This document shows, one piece after another, positions 24,204 to 35,963 of a DNA stretch of 64,000 bases; positions within the stretch are counted from its first letter, which is position 1; each line of letters starts with the position of its first letter. The stretch comes from Alligator mississippiensis. Taxonomy: Eukaryota > Chordata > Crocodylia > Alligatoridae. A program made the translations under genes and the position numbers. Location: positions 239,904,719 through 239,968,718 of the forward strand of contig NC_081824.1 in the NCBI RefSeq assembly GCF_030867095.1. The letters are read 5' to 3'. The notes beneath the pieces were generated by a model. The model made no database searches, was not told the DNA's origin, and saw only the letters and a list, made by a program, of their open reading frames with translations.

Positions 24204-24514
24204 AAGGGTTTGGGGGAGACCTTGTTTCCCCTAGTGCCCCCGGGATAACAAGGAATAACGGCCACAAGTTGTTGGAGAGTAGGTTTAGATTAGACATCAG
24301 TAAGAACTACTTCACAGTTAGGGCAGCTAGGATCTGGAGCCAGCTTCCAAGGGAAGTGGTGCTGGCTCCTACCCTGGGGGTCTTTAAGAAGCGGCTTGAT
24401 GCCTACCTGACTGGGGTCAATTGAGCCCAGTTTTCCTCCTGCCCAGGCAGGGGGTCGGACTTGAAGATCTACAAGGTCCCATCTGACCCTACTTCTATGA
24501 TTCTATGATTCTAT

Positions 24515-25921
24515 GATCACGCCTACCTCTCCCTCACAGGGCACTGGTGCAATCAGTCAGGCCATGGGTGGGCTCTCCTCTAAGCCAAGGTACTGGATGA
24601 GTCCCACATGGCAAGGGAGATCATGGTGGTCATGAACTGCATGGTACAGGGGTGGCTTGTTGGCTAGGCCGAGCTCACCCACTGGCTCATGGTCACTGAC
24701 AATGGGGCCAATATAGTCAAGGCCGTCCATCTTGCCAACTTTGTTGGCATTCACTGTGTGGCACACAAGTTCCACCTCATAGTCAGAGATGATTTGAAAG
24801 GGGACAGGGCTGCTGGTGATGGTGCCACCACAACTACCACTATGAGCCAGCTGATTTCAAAATGCAGGAAGGTGATAGGCTACTTCCACCGCAGCATCAA
24901 GGGGGGCAAGATGCTGTGGGAGACACAGGCAGAGCTGAGCATCCCGCAACACAAAATCATGCAGGATGTGGAGACTCAGTGGACCTCCACATACCTGATG
25001 CTTGAAAGGCTGGTGGAGCAACAGAAGGCCATTCATGAGATGGACTTGCTTGGGGAAATTGGAATCAGCGGCCCCCTGAACAGAGCTGAGTGGGGTACCA
25101 TCTCCCAGATCTTGGTAGTCCTCAAGCCCTTCCTCAAGGCCACCAACACGCTTAGCGCTGGTGATGGCCTCCTTAGCCAAGTGATCCCCCTAGTGAGGGA
25201 ACTTGAGAAACAAATGGAGAAGTTCCAGGGCATCAGTGTTCCTGGTTGGGGCAGGCCGCTGTCACCAGACATGCAGAAACTGATGAGGCAGCTGAAGGAG
25301 GGCATTGGGAGATGGCTGGATCCCTTGTGGTCCAGTACAGACCACATGATGGCAGGCATGTGTGACCTGAGGGTGAAGGGAAGCATGTGCACTGGCAGCA
25401 CTAAAACCCTCAATCACTGGCCGCAGGTGCTGGTCAATGAAGTCAGGGAGGCCGAAGGGCAGAGGCGATGCAATGTGGAAGAGGGGTATCCATTTTCCTG
25501 TGCCAGCACTCCCAGCACCAGCACCAGCACCGGCACCAGCCAGTCTCCTCCATACCAGCCACTGCCAGTGTGGGCCAAGGGCATGGCTTCAATGCTGGGA
25601 TCCAAATGCACCAGAGCCCAGCTTCGGATAGGTAGTGCTGAGGCTTCAGTGGCTACCTGTCTCACTGAGGGTGTGGAGCCACTGGACTGCAAGCCCTTGG
25701 CCTACTGTGCAAGCTGCAGTCAGATGTGGCAGGATCTAGCCACGGTTGCCTGGTAACACCTATCCTGTCCACCAACCAGCATTCAAAGTGAGAGGGTGTT
25801 CAATATTGCTGGGGATGTTCTGACACTCCACTGCACCTGCTTGGATCCTGGTTTGGTGGAGCAGCTGGTGTTCTTGAAAGTGAACCTCCCACTGCTGGGA
25901 TTCCCCAAGCTCCGCCTGTAG
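24515..25921 (+). pseudogene. hAT transposase C-terminal half with dimerisation domain
   Basis: The transposase resumes after the CR1. It opens HAYLSLTGHW near 24,519, then after lesions a 355-codon open segment at 24,689-25,756. That segment begins MVTDNGANIVKAVHLA (residues 1-16; Asp of the second catalytic block) and CVAHKFHLIVRD (about 24-35; the hAT Cys-x2-His block). It continues with QDVETQWTSTYLMLERLVEQ (about 92-111), the conserved Trp-bearing segment, then LKPFLKATNTLS, and a Ser/Thr/Pro-rich low-complexity insert near 271-285. After a stop at 25,756 the same frame reads SERVFNIAGD, LDPGLVEQLVFLKVNLPLLG, the C-terminal dimerisation block, to a stop near 25,919. The length fits the usual 600-700 residue BED-type hAT transposase when combined with the N-terminal half. 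Confidence 0.88.
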
Positions 25922-26389
25922 ATGGACCCTCCTCACTCTGTCTGCACCGATTTCCTATTGTAATTGTTTTAAAAACCAGTTAATGCCCCACTCTCAGCTA
26001 CAGGGGGCACTCACTGCATCATCAGTCATCAGTGGAAGACCATGACTCTGCTGAGCTTGCTTCCCTGCCAGGATGAACTTGGAGGTATGGGCTGGAGCTA
26101 TGGGGAAGGAGGAGTCCCCAGGTCCTGGGCATGACCACTAAAACTGCACTCTGCCAGGCTAGGGATGCCTAGTGGGACTGCTGGCGGTGCAGCAGCCCTG
26201 TAAATGCCAGAACCAATGATCTCCTGATGAAAGGCGGGTAGGAAGTGCCATCACCTCCAGCTAATGCATGCATGCACATAGTCCTAGCTGGAGAATGTCC
26301 AGACCTGTCACATCTTTGACAGGCCTGAGGCTTGCTGGTTGCAGTGCAGTTGTGAGGCTCCAGGTGAGATCAGCTTAGCTGCCTGAGAT
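25922..26389. other. Probable hAT 3' flank, unresolved
   Basis: No open frame with recognisable content. I looked for a TTTCGCACAGCCC-like right terminus to close the hAT element and did not find one. Confidence 0.4.
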
Positions 26390-27085
26390 GCCAGCCTTTG
26401 CGTTGAAAAACCCTTTGTCAGGCTGAGGAAGTACCACGCAGTTGGTGTGTCTCCTGGTCCTGGATGGAAAAATAGTAAAGAAGCCAGAGGCTGGCTTGGC
26501 ACACAATGCAGGCAAGAAAGCCAGTCAATGAAAATGGAAATGGAGGCGTCAGGGGGTGAGGGACAGGGCGGGGGTAAGGGGAATGTAGCAGAGCAGGTAA
26601 AAGTTCAGAGGTACCTGGGGAGTCAGATATCTGGCAGGTGGCAGTGTGTCAGAATTCCACTGTGTATATTAAGTCCGTGAGTTTCTGTGCCTACTACATA
26701 GGAGACTGATGCAGAGCAGTTCATAGGACCGGCTGTGAAAAGTGGTTTGTAATTTGTTGGCTCTCAGGATCAGGCCTGAGAGACTGGAGGCAGAGTTTTT
26801 TTGCTGAGGAATGTGCCCTCACAGGTAGTTGGGTATTGTTGTCTTTGATAGATTCTGGTGTGCAGTTTGTGGGAGTACTGGAGATAGTTGGCAGGTTTTG
26901 TGTTTTGAGCTGTAGGAAGTTGGCTTCAGTTCTGGTGATGAGGTTAGGTGCTTGTTTGAATGTACAGACCACTTTTCAGAGTGGGGCCTATGAATTGAAC
27001 TTCATCAGCCTTCTAGGTAGTAGGTACAGAAACTCATGGACTCTGTAATTCTGACACTGCAACCTGCCAGACTCCTCAGGTTCCT
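26390..27085 (-). repeat. Unclassified interspersed repeat with long inverted arms
   Basis: The arms near 26,617-26,732 and 26,975-27,084 are inverted copies: TCTGGCAGG, CAGTGTGTCAGAATT, GTGAGTTTCTGTGCCTACTA and GCAGTTCATAGGACC reappear in reverse complement. The left part (TTTGTCAGGCTGAGGAAGT onward, 26,417) matches the reverse complement of the repeat at 46,150-46,615. The foldback layout suggests a DNA-type element. I cannot name the family and no target duplication was found. Confidence 0.65.
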
Positions 27086-30000
27086 CTGCAATTTTACCAC
27101 AGATGCTATATCCCCCTTTCCCCTCTACCCTCCACCCCTTTCCCCCCTACCCTCCACATCCTGCTGGGGAAGTTCCAAAAGACAGGGAAAAGGTTAGTGT
27201 TTTGCCCAGTCTCTAAAGTGTATATGTGGTATCCTGAGTAATTATAAACTAACTGGTCTGAGAGTAATCCTGGGCAAAATCATTGAAGCTGGAAGAAACT
27301 ATGGACATTTATGCAGTTCAGTGTTGTGCATATCCTGAAACACCATTCCTTTAGTTTCTCCAATTATTTCCCAAAAGAAATTAATTGAAGACATACTTAC
27401 TAGCTAAGTGGCATCATATTCTTAGAAAGGCAGAATAATTTTATGTGAATAAAATAACACCCTTAAAAGTCAGTTTTGCAAAGGGTCACAGAACTCAAAC
27501 ATAACAGAAAAAAGTCAAGATTTTTTTTTCTAAATCCAAAACCAATTTTTTAAAATCATTCTAAAAATTGTTTCAACCAGTTCTGCCTTCCTTACTCATG
27601 CCCAGAATATGGGTACACAAACACATTACTGCAAGGAACAGTAGGGTGTGAAGTCACAACAAGCCAGGTATTCTGCAGTAACTGCTGTACAATCTTACCC
27701 TCAGGTATATGCAAGGTAGCTCACTCCACTTTAACTGAAAGGTAGAGTAGATTTGCATCTCTGCAAGGTTATTTAGTCTATGCTGAGCTAGACTGTTTCC
27801 AGTACAGGCAACTAAGGTATCTCTATACCAGCAGTTCCCAAACTGTGGTATGCATACCACCAGTGGTACGCAGACAACCTGTGAGTGTTATGCAGAAGGC
27901 CAGAGGGAGGGGTGGGATGCATACACTGCCCAGCCTGCTGCAGGTGGCCAGAAACACAGCCTGGCTATGTGTGCAGCAGTGCCCATCAGGTAAGTGTTGT
28001 GGGGAAGGGCCATGGGGAATAAGAGGTGCGTGTGGGGGGGAGGCAGATTGAGGCAAGGAGTAAAGCAGAGACAGAGGTGAATGGGGCCCAAGGGAGGGGT
28101 GGGATGGTGGGAACCTCAGGCAGCTTGTCCAGGGGCACGGGGGGGCTCCTGCCATTGTACGCACCCTGGGGTCCACGTGCAGCTGGCCAGAGGCATTGGT
28201 GGGAGACACAGAGTACCCGGCTGGCTGAATGTGGACCATGAGTGGTGCCATGGGCCCTTAAAGGAAGCCACGCATGGAGGTGGCAAGCGCTGCAGGTGGT
28301 CCACGTTTCACTGTCTCAGGGCAGTGGGAACTTGCTCCCACCAGATTTGTGTGTGGGGCAGGCTGCGGGCTTGAGCTTCCACTCTGCTTCCTTCCCACCC
28401 TGCTTCCAGCTCCGTAGGCATGACATGGTGAGACTGGGACCAGCAGGGCCATAGAGGGATCTCCTCACCCCTCCCCTGCCCCGCTGCCCTGGCTACATGC
28501 CTCCTGCACTTGCCACCACTTTGAGGGGCACAGGCCCTTCTCTCAGTGCATCCCCATGTGCAGGCGGCACATCGCCAGGGCAGTGCAGAGCGAGCAACCG
28601 CTAGGAAATCCCTGTGTGGCTCCTTTGTCACCAGCTATGCTGGGGTATGGGGAAGGGAAGTAGGGCAGCAGAGAACAGTGGTCCCGTGGCTGCTCACCCC
28701 TCAAAGTGGTGGCAGGTGCAGGAGGCATGTCACCAGGGCATCAGGCGTCGAGGAGATCCCCTGATGGCCCCGCTGTTCCCAGCTGCACCAGGTCATGCCT
28801 GTGGGGCTGAAGAGGCCACACAGGAGGAAAGCAGTGTGGGAGCTCAAGCCTACAGCCTACCCCTCATACAGATCTGGGGGCGTGGGTCCTCCTTACCCCC
28901 CAGGAGAGTGCGCAGCCCCCAGGAACTGGCCCTGCCACTGCCCAAGCTCACAGCAGGTAGCAGTTGAGGAGCCAGCTCTGTGCTCCTTCTGCTGCAGCTA
29001 CCTTCTATTGGGAGCAGGAAGTTGCAGACCTGGGTCCCTGACCCCATGGCCCTGGCAGCTGGGGGCCCCTCTGGCAGAGCTGGGTGGGAGGCAAGGGGCA
29101 CAAGCAGGGCTGGGGGGCTGTCATGGGGGGAGTTAGGGGCACGAGCAGGGCCATGGAGGGCTGTGGGGGGCCTTTAATTTCAATCACAATTTGGGGGGTT
29201 TTATCAGAGACTTTTCAATGTTTTATCAGGGAAAACCAGGATCCCTGCTGATAACTCTTCCCAGCCTTGACCAGATTTCAAGGTTATGGTGGACACTAAA
29301 GTTAATATTTCTGCACCTATGTTTCTCCATAAGACAAAATAATAGCTGATCTCACATGGGTAGTAGGGAGATTTTGTCTATTAATGATAATGAAATACTT
29401 CTGAAATCTCCAGGTAGAAAGTTCCAAGAAAGGGAAAATGTTATGGACCTAATTCTTCACTCACAGGGAGAATTTTACATGTTCATTAATGTGCTGTAAT
29501 TACAGTGCATTGAGTGTAAAGTACCTGTAATTACAGGTACTAACAATGTGCTGTAATCGGCACAGTAGCACCCACACATTTTTTTAATGAGGCTAACGCA
29601 CAGTAGACTAATTCTACTGTGGATTAGGCATTAGCATGGTTTTTGCCAGCTGTGCTAATGCACAGTACAATTAGTCTACTGCACCTTTAGCATCTTGTGT
29701 AGATGTGCCCGTTCTCATGTAAATAAAAAAGAAACCCACCAAAGTTAATGGAGTTGCCCTGGTATAAACCGGATATAAACAAACAAAGCATCCAGTCTGA
29801 TATTGTTATTGAAACAGCATAACAGTAGTCAGGGAGACAGAGTTCCCAAAAAGTCAAGTTCCTGATATATCTCAAGGAGTTTCAGTGAAAGAGCTGGAGC
29901 CCAGCCTGTGCTTGGCAAGGGCATGGAGGCTCACTGAAGGATTACTTTGAGGGCCAGCCTCAGTAGGGAATGCTGATTCTAGGTATGGTGCATTGCCAGG

Positions 30001-32332
30001 ATCTGCAGCCATGTCAGCTATATAAGCTCTTGCTGTTTTCTCAATCAGAGCAATAATTATCCACTGCAAAACTGTCTGTGCCACAGACCAGCAAGACAGC
30101 AGTGTGAGAGATTACCAGGTGTTCTAACACCTGAGCCAGCCCAAAGACCTGCTTTTCTTTTTCCCTCTTCTTGTCTTCGTTTCCTTTCCACTTTTCCTCT
30201 CTCCTTTCTCTCTGCCCCTCCCCCCACCCTCAAATGATCTGTTTTCTTTCCCTCTTATTTTTTCCTCCCAACTCTTCCTCCTGCTGTCCCGCATCCCCAG
30301 TCAATTACACCCTCCTTCCCCTTTGCCTCACACTTTCTGGCAGAGTCCTGGATTCTGAGTTCAGTTTTATTCTTCCCTGGAGAAATGACTTAATGCTTTG
30401 GCTTTAATGAGCAACTTGCTAACTCTGAGTCCTAACTGCTGAATCTGTGTGGAGAAATTCAAGCCAGTAATTGGGACCTCCATTTTTCTTGTGGCTTTTT
30501 CCTAACCCCTCCTCCTTCCTTTCTTTCCATCTCGTTTATCTATATAATGTCTGGAAATAGTTCAGCACAGATGACTCGGCAAGTCCTTTTGTCTTACATC
30601 ACTATTGTTCAGGCACTCAGAGAATCAGCTCAATAGCCTGGGTAGCATTGATTGCAACCAGGATTGGCCTCCTGCGTATATATATGGTTTTCCCTGAGAT
30701 CTCTAAATGAGATATTTTCTCATTTATTTTGCAAGAAGAGTAATCCACCCATATTCTGCACATGTTCTGCAATGTGGAGTGGGGTTGGGTCACTATTTTG
30801 TTAAGCACCAACCACCTCTCAATATTCCCTGTCATTACTAATTCCCTTCCAACTCATAAACAGAGGATTTCTTTCAGTTTTCCAGTCTCTCATGTGCACT
30901 TGATCTATACTATTGAACCATGTCCTGTCAATGGACAGAGTAATTACAGAGGCTGCCACTTCTCACCTTTCCCTCTCATATTTTGCCTCTCCCTCTCATT
31001 GCTGTGCTTGCCCTTGAGGTACCCACCCTCAAGAACAAACCAGTGGGATTATGGTCATAGAGGTGTCTGGGTGGTATCACTTTTTCGTCTCATCTCCAGG
31101 TTGGAGAGTCTATAGCGTATTGCTGGAACTGCTAGGGTACTCACTCTCAAACATGGCTCAGTCCAAGTAAACCCATTTGCACACAGCAACCTAGAAAGGA
31201 GGCAGTAAAACTACCCTGAGGGTGTTCCCCACAGGTACTTTCAAGTGCTCTGTCTCTGGTGTACTTCAGAGCTGTAGCAAGGGCATCCCCATGTGTCCTT
31301 ACCCACATTTCCCTACACCCCTTCCTCCTAAAGGTTTGGCACGCACAAGCAGAAGGGTGGCTTGTCCTTAACAGTGGGTGCTACAGACAGCATGAAGGAT
31401 GTGGTGAGGACATACTTTTGGCCACAGAACAGCATTCTAGGTACCCACCAGGGTGAACCAATGTCTTTTCACTGCTAGCTTCCATATCAGGAGGATTGTC
31501 AACAGGTTACCAGAGCACCCACACAAAGCAGTTTTCAGGGAAATGTATTTACAAAGGTATTGAGTGTCAGAAAGAGACAAAGACAGACCTTTCTCAGGAG
31601 GTAGCAAATAGACAAGGAAGAGTAGGGTGAGAGGATAGCTGAGTGGAGATTCAGACTGAGTTAGTGGGGTACAGAAAGGGCCTCAGAACCAGAGTTAGGA
31701 ACAGCAGAGCAGCCAAAGACAGCAGAGAGGGGAAACTAGTGGTGATTTTGGAGAGACTGCAAACAATATGCTGAGTCAGATTTAGGAAGAAGGGAGAATC
31801 GTGAACGTTGAAACAGGAAGGGGGTGACTGGCTGGGTAGCAATGAGCTCAGAGAAAAGGCCAGACAGCAGATAACAAAACTCAATTTAACACACAATTAC
31901 AAATGCTTATGACCAATCTAGTAACTAAACTTACTAGAAATATTCAGAGTTATCGTTATACCTAGCACTGTCCACCAGACTTAGAGAGCTGCCCTGGAAT
32001 ACCTTACTGCTGGTGTCAGGAGGCAGAAAGCCCACTTGTTCTGGTTGTTTCACATGTCAGGGCTCCTTTATCTCAGTCTGAGTCCTTTGGAAAATGGGCA
32101 GACTTGGCTCCCTTTATCTCCCACCCTTTTTGGATTTGGAGGTGACCCCTATTCTTTCATAATGTATGTCCAAGTGAAGTGAAAACTTCATAAAACTGTG
32201 GACCAATCTCTTTTGACATCACCCCAGTTGACAATTTTTGTTTCCTATTCTAGAGTTATGCAGCACTATTTTCATGAAGTTGTAGTAGCTACAAGAAGAA
32301 AATCTTATTGATTTTATTTTTTGTCTTATCTG
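27086..32332. other. No recognised gene; GC-rich section 27,900-29,200
   Basis: At 27,829 the text CAGCAGTTCCCAAACTGTGG resembles a hAT-type end but no partner end was found. The GC-rich block to about 29,200 gives many overlapping short open frames on both strands with no domain. Around 29,480-29,710 there are self-complementary AATGCACAGTA / TACTGTGCATT-like motifs of an old small repeat. From 30,140 to 30,310 the strand is pyrimidine-rich. No host exon is recognised. Confidence 0.45.
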
Positions 32333-32663
32333 TAGGGCTCTATCAAATTCACAGTGGAAGTGGGCTGCATGGCAGCTCCTTTAATCTGGCAGGTTTCTCC
32401 GTGCACCCCACCCCCAATGCTGAGTGTCTGAGGGGCTCCAGTGTCCCTGCTGCTTGTTGCTGACCATGCAGGAGGCAAAAACAGTGTCATAGTTAAACCA
32501 TGGTTTTCACCTCCCTGAAGATGAGAAGTGTGTGGCAGGACCCCTCCGCATATGGTGGGGTGAGGAGGTGGTGAGGAGGTGAGCAGGGGAACCTGAAAGA
32601 TTAAAGGAGCTGCTGGGCGGTCCACTTCCACTGTGAATAATTTGGTAGGGCCCTACTTATCTG
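32325..32663. mobile_element. hAT-type MITE, 323 bp, with perfect 8-bp target duplication
   Basis: The element body is 32,333-32,655. Its ends read TAGGGCTCTATCAAATTCAC and, in reverse complement, TAGGGCCCTACCAAATTATT. The inverted similarity continues inward through CACAGTGGAAGTGG and GCAGCTCCTTTAATCT. It is flanked by a perfect CTTATCTG duplication (32,325-32,332 and 32,656-32,663). The 8-bp duplication and TAGGG end are hAT-like. It has no coding capacity and would have needed a transposase supplied elsewhere. Confidence 0.88.
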
Positions 32664-33164
32664 TCTCTTGTTATTTCTACAAGTCCCTGGTGCTTTTAAT
32701 ATCAGTCTGTAGCAGCTCATGCATCTTTTTTTTTTTTTGCATGCTTCCTTGTTTTCAGCTTCCTATTCAACAAAACACCAGTAGGTGACAACTCATGATT
32801 ATCAGTGCTGATCTGTAAGGTAACAGTGTTAAATGTGAATCAGAGGCTGATTCTACAGGTTATTTCAGTAAGCAGAATGTTATTTTGACACCATTTTCCA
32901 TCACCTTGCTGATTGGGGTCATAAGACTAGCAGTTACACATCCAACCCCAAACCTCAATGAAAACTGCTTGAATGCATGCCCACTAACCTACAACCATTG
33001 TCAAATATTGCTATATCTTGACTAGCAAAAATAGGTTTGATATGCACAGTAACCTATTCAACTGTGGTATCTTCTAGGAAGGTTACCTCAGGAAAGTGAG
33101 AATAATTGTCTAAGACAGATGCAGAAATTTTTCCAGCATACATAAATGATCAGTGTACTACATT
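32664..33164. other. Spacer, nothing recognised
   Basis: Apart from a T run near 32,727, no repeat or exon is seen. Confidence 0.5.
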
Positions 33165-33199
33165 GCTCTGGGGTGCCAGTTGCTGCCAGAAGTATTTCT

Positions 33200-33287
33200 A
33201 GGAAGAGACAGGATCCACCTGATGAAGAGAGAGAAGAGCATATTTGCAAACAGGCTTGCTAACCTAGTAAGAAGGGCTTTAAATTAG
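33200..33287 (+). pseudogene. CR1 ORF1 C-terminal remnant
   Basis: The frame reads DRIHLMKREKSIFANRLANL then VRRALN and a stop. This corresponds to the Asp-x-x-His end of the CR1 ORF1 esterase domain seen whole at 13,911-14,408. Only the C-terminal tip is recognisable, so the element is truncated within ORF1. Confidence 0.75.
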
Positions 33288-35963
33288 GTTTGCCAGGGGA
33301 TGGAAAGTCCATTATCCTAAGTGGGAAACCCCTGACCTAAGTGGGGAAGTGAGTCACCTGGAGGAAGCAGAAGCAGGAGGGGGCAACAGGGAAAGATTTC
33401 ACATTCTTCCCGAGAAAGTAGGGCAATTGGCTAGGTACTTCAGATATCTGCATACAGATGCATGGAACTTAGGAAACAAGCAGAAAGAATTGGAAGTCCT
33501 CATACAGTCATGGAACTATGATGTGATTGGAATAACAGAGATTTAGTGGGATAGCTTGCATGACTGGAGTACTGTCATGGGTATAAACTGTTCAGGAAGG
33601 ACAGGCAGGGGAGAAGAGGAGGAGGACTTGTTCTTTATGTAAAAGAGCTGTAGAGCTCCAGTACAAAACTGGAGACAGGCCTGTTGAAAATCTCTGGTAA
33701 GGGCCAGAGGGGAGAGCAACAAGGGTGATGACATGTTGGGTGTCTGCTATAGACCACCAGACCAGGAAGACAAGCTGGATGAGGCTTTCTTCAAACAGCT
33801 ACCAGAAGTTTTAACATCACAGGCACTGGTTCTCATGGAGGACTGCAGTCACACTGATACCTGCTAAGAGGACAATACAGAAGACAACTTCCTGATACAA
33901 GTGTTGGATGGGTCAGTTAGGGTCTGTGCTCTTCTTGACCTGCTGCTCACAAGCAGGGGAAAATTGGTGAGGAATGAAGGAGTGAATGACAACTTGGGCA
34001 GCAGTGATGATGAGTTCAGGATCCTGAGGAAAGGAAGGAAGGAGAACAGCAGTGTAAGGATCCTGGACTTCAGAAAAGCAGACTTTGACTCACTCAGAGA
34101 GCTGATGGGCAGGATCTCCTGAAAGGCAAATCTGAGGGGAAAAGGAGTCCAGGAGAGCTGGCTGTGTTTTAAAGAATCTGTGCTGAGGGTGCAGGAACAA
34201 ACCATTCCAATGTGCAAGAAGGCTAGCAAGTATGGCAGAAGACCAGCTTGGCTTAGCAGAGAATTATTCAGTGAGCTAAAACACAGAAAGGAAGCTTTCA
34301 AGGAGTGGAAACTTGGACAAACAACTAGGGAGGTGCATAAGAGTATTGCTCAGGCATGCCAGGATGAAATCAAGATGGTCAAAGTGCAAATAAAGTAGCA
34401 AAGTATGTGAAGGGTAACCAGAAGAGTTTCTGCAAGTATGTCAGCAAGAAGAGTAGGATCAGGGAAAATGTGGATCTCTTACTAAGTGGGGGAATAAATC
34501 TAGTGACAGATGATGCAGAAAAGGCTGAAGTACTCAACACCTTTTTCACCTCACTTTTCATAGTTAAGGTCAGCTCTGAAACTACTGCACCTTGCAGCAC
34601 AGTTTGGGGAACATGTGAGCAGCTGACTGTGGCAAAAGAACATGGTAGGGACTATTTAGGAAAGCTGTATGTGTACAAGTCCATGTGGCTGCATGTGGTG
34701 CACTCAAGGGTGCTGAGGGAGTTGGCCAATGTGATTGCAGAGCCACTGGACTTCATCTTTGAAAACTCATGGCAATTGGAAGAGGTCCTGGACAACTGGA
34801 AATATAATGTCCATCTTTAAGAGAAGGAAGATATAAGGAAATACAGACTGGTCAGCCTCACCTCAGTCCATGGAAAACTCATGCAGCAAGTCCTCAAGTA
34901 ATCCATTTCTAAGCACTTGGAAAAGAAGAAGCTGATTAGGAACAGTCAGCATGGATTCACCAATGGCAAGTCATGCCTGACCAACCTGACAATGAAATGA
35001 CTGACTCTGTGGGTGAAGGGAGAGCAGTGGACATAATTTACCTTGACTTTAGCTTTGGGCTTCTGATATAGTTTCCCACAAAATTCTCATAAGTAAGATA
35101 AGGAACTATGGGTTGGATGGATGGACTGTAAGGTGGATAGAAAACTGTGTGAACTGTTATGCTCAAAGGGTAATAATCAATGGCTCAATGTCTATTTGGC
35201 AGCCAGTATCAAGTGGGGGGGCCCAGGGGTTGGTCCCAGGACCAGTTTTGTTCAATGTTTTCATCAACAATCTGGAAGATGGAGTGGAATGCACCCTCAG
35301 CAAGTTTGCAGATGACATCAAGCTGGGTAGAGTAGTAGATAAGTTGGAGAGCAGGGCTAGGATTCAGAGAGACCTAGACCAGTTGGTGGATTGGACCAAA
35401 AGAAATGTCATGAGGTTCAATAAGGACAAGTGAAAAGTCTTGCACTTAGGATGGAATAATCCCATGCATTAGTACAGGTTGGGGGCTGACTGGCTGGACA
35501 GCAGCTCTGAGGAAAAGGACCTGGGGGTTACAGTGGACAATAATCTGAATATGAGCCATAAGTGTGCCCTTGTTACCAAGAAGGCTAATGGCATATTGGG
35601 CTGCATTGCTGGGGAATGTTGTCATAAACTCAAGGGAACTGATTATTCCCCTCTGTTCAGCACTAGTGAGGCCACATCTGGAGTACTGTGTTCAGTTTTG
35701 GGGCCCCCACTACAGAAAGGATGTGGACAAATTGAAGAGAGTCCAGCAGAAGGCAACAAAAATGATTATGACGAGAGGCTGAGGGAAGTGGACTTATTTA
35801 GTTTGGAGAAGAGAAGACTGAGAGGAGATTTAATAGCAGTCTTCAACTACCAGAAAGGTAGTTCCAAAGAGGATGGAGCTAGACTATTCTTAGTAGTGAC
35901 AGATAAGAGAACAAGGAGAAATGGTCTCTAGTTGCAGCAAGGGAAGTTTAGGTTAGATATTAG

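Larger units (their letters stand above)
19461..24514 (+). mobile_element. CR1 LINE inserted in the hAT transposase, itself split by an LTR
   Basis: Left junction: hAT text IWSSWGGD ends at GATC near 19,460. Right junction: a TTCTATGA tail runs into GATCACGCCTACC at 24,515, which restores hAT text GGDHAYLSL. Excluding the LTR the CR1 is about 2.98 kb, starting at the ORF1/ORF2 boundary and therefore 5'-truncated. Order: endonuclease (19,590-20,270), linker (20,280-20,870), reverse transcriptase (20,880-21,223 and 23,291-23,702), C-terminal domain (23,727-24,203), 3' end and tail (24,420-24,514). It is fairly well preserved, with a few stops and frame changes. A shared GATC at the two junctions could be a 4-bp target duplication or overlap. 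Confidence 0.93.
16226..25921 (+). mobile_element. Autonomous hAT DNA transposon (BED-finger type), broken and interrupted
   Basis: The element opens with TTGGGCTGTGCGAAAA, close to the ends of a MITE in this window (TAGGGCTGTGCGAAGC). A 2.1-kb leader follows, then a transposase frame from about 18,332 with a BED finger, an RNase H-like core and the C-terminal hAT dimerisation block, ending at about 25,921. A CR1 with its own LTR insertion fills 19,461-24,514. Without it the element is about 4.6 kb, normal for hAT. Several stops and at least one frameshift make it inactive. I could not find a matching 3' terminal repeat or the second 8-bp target copy, so the right end is unresolved and may be lost or lie past 25,921. 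Confidence 0.85.

Noticed and set aside
27829-29290. A hAT element starting CAGCAGTTCCCAAACTGTGG
   Set aside because: No matching inverted end or 8-bp duplication was found downstream; only the single end-like motif is visible.
30140-30310. Pyrimidine-rich strand as a splice-acceptor region of a host gene
   Set aside because: No coding exon follows that I can recognise.
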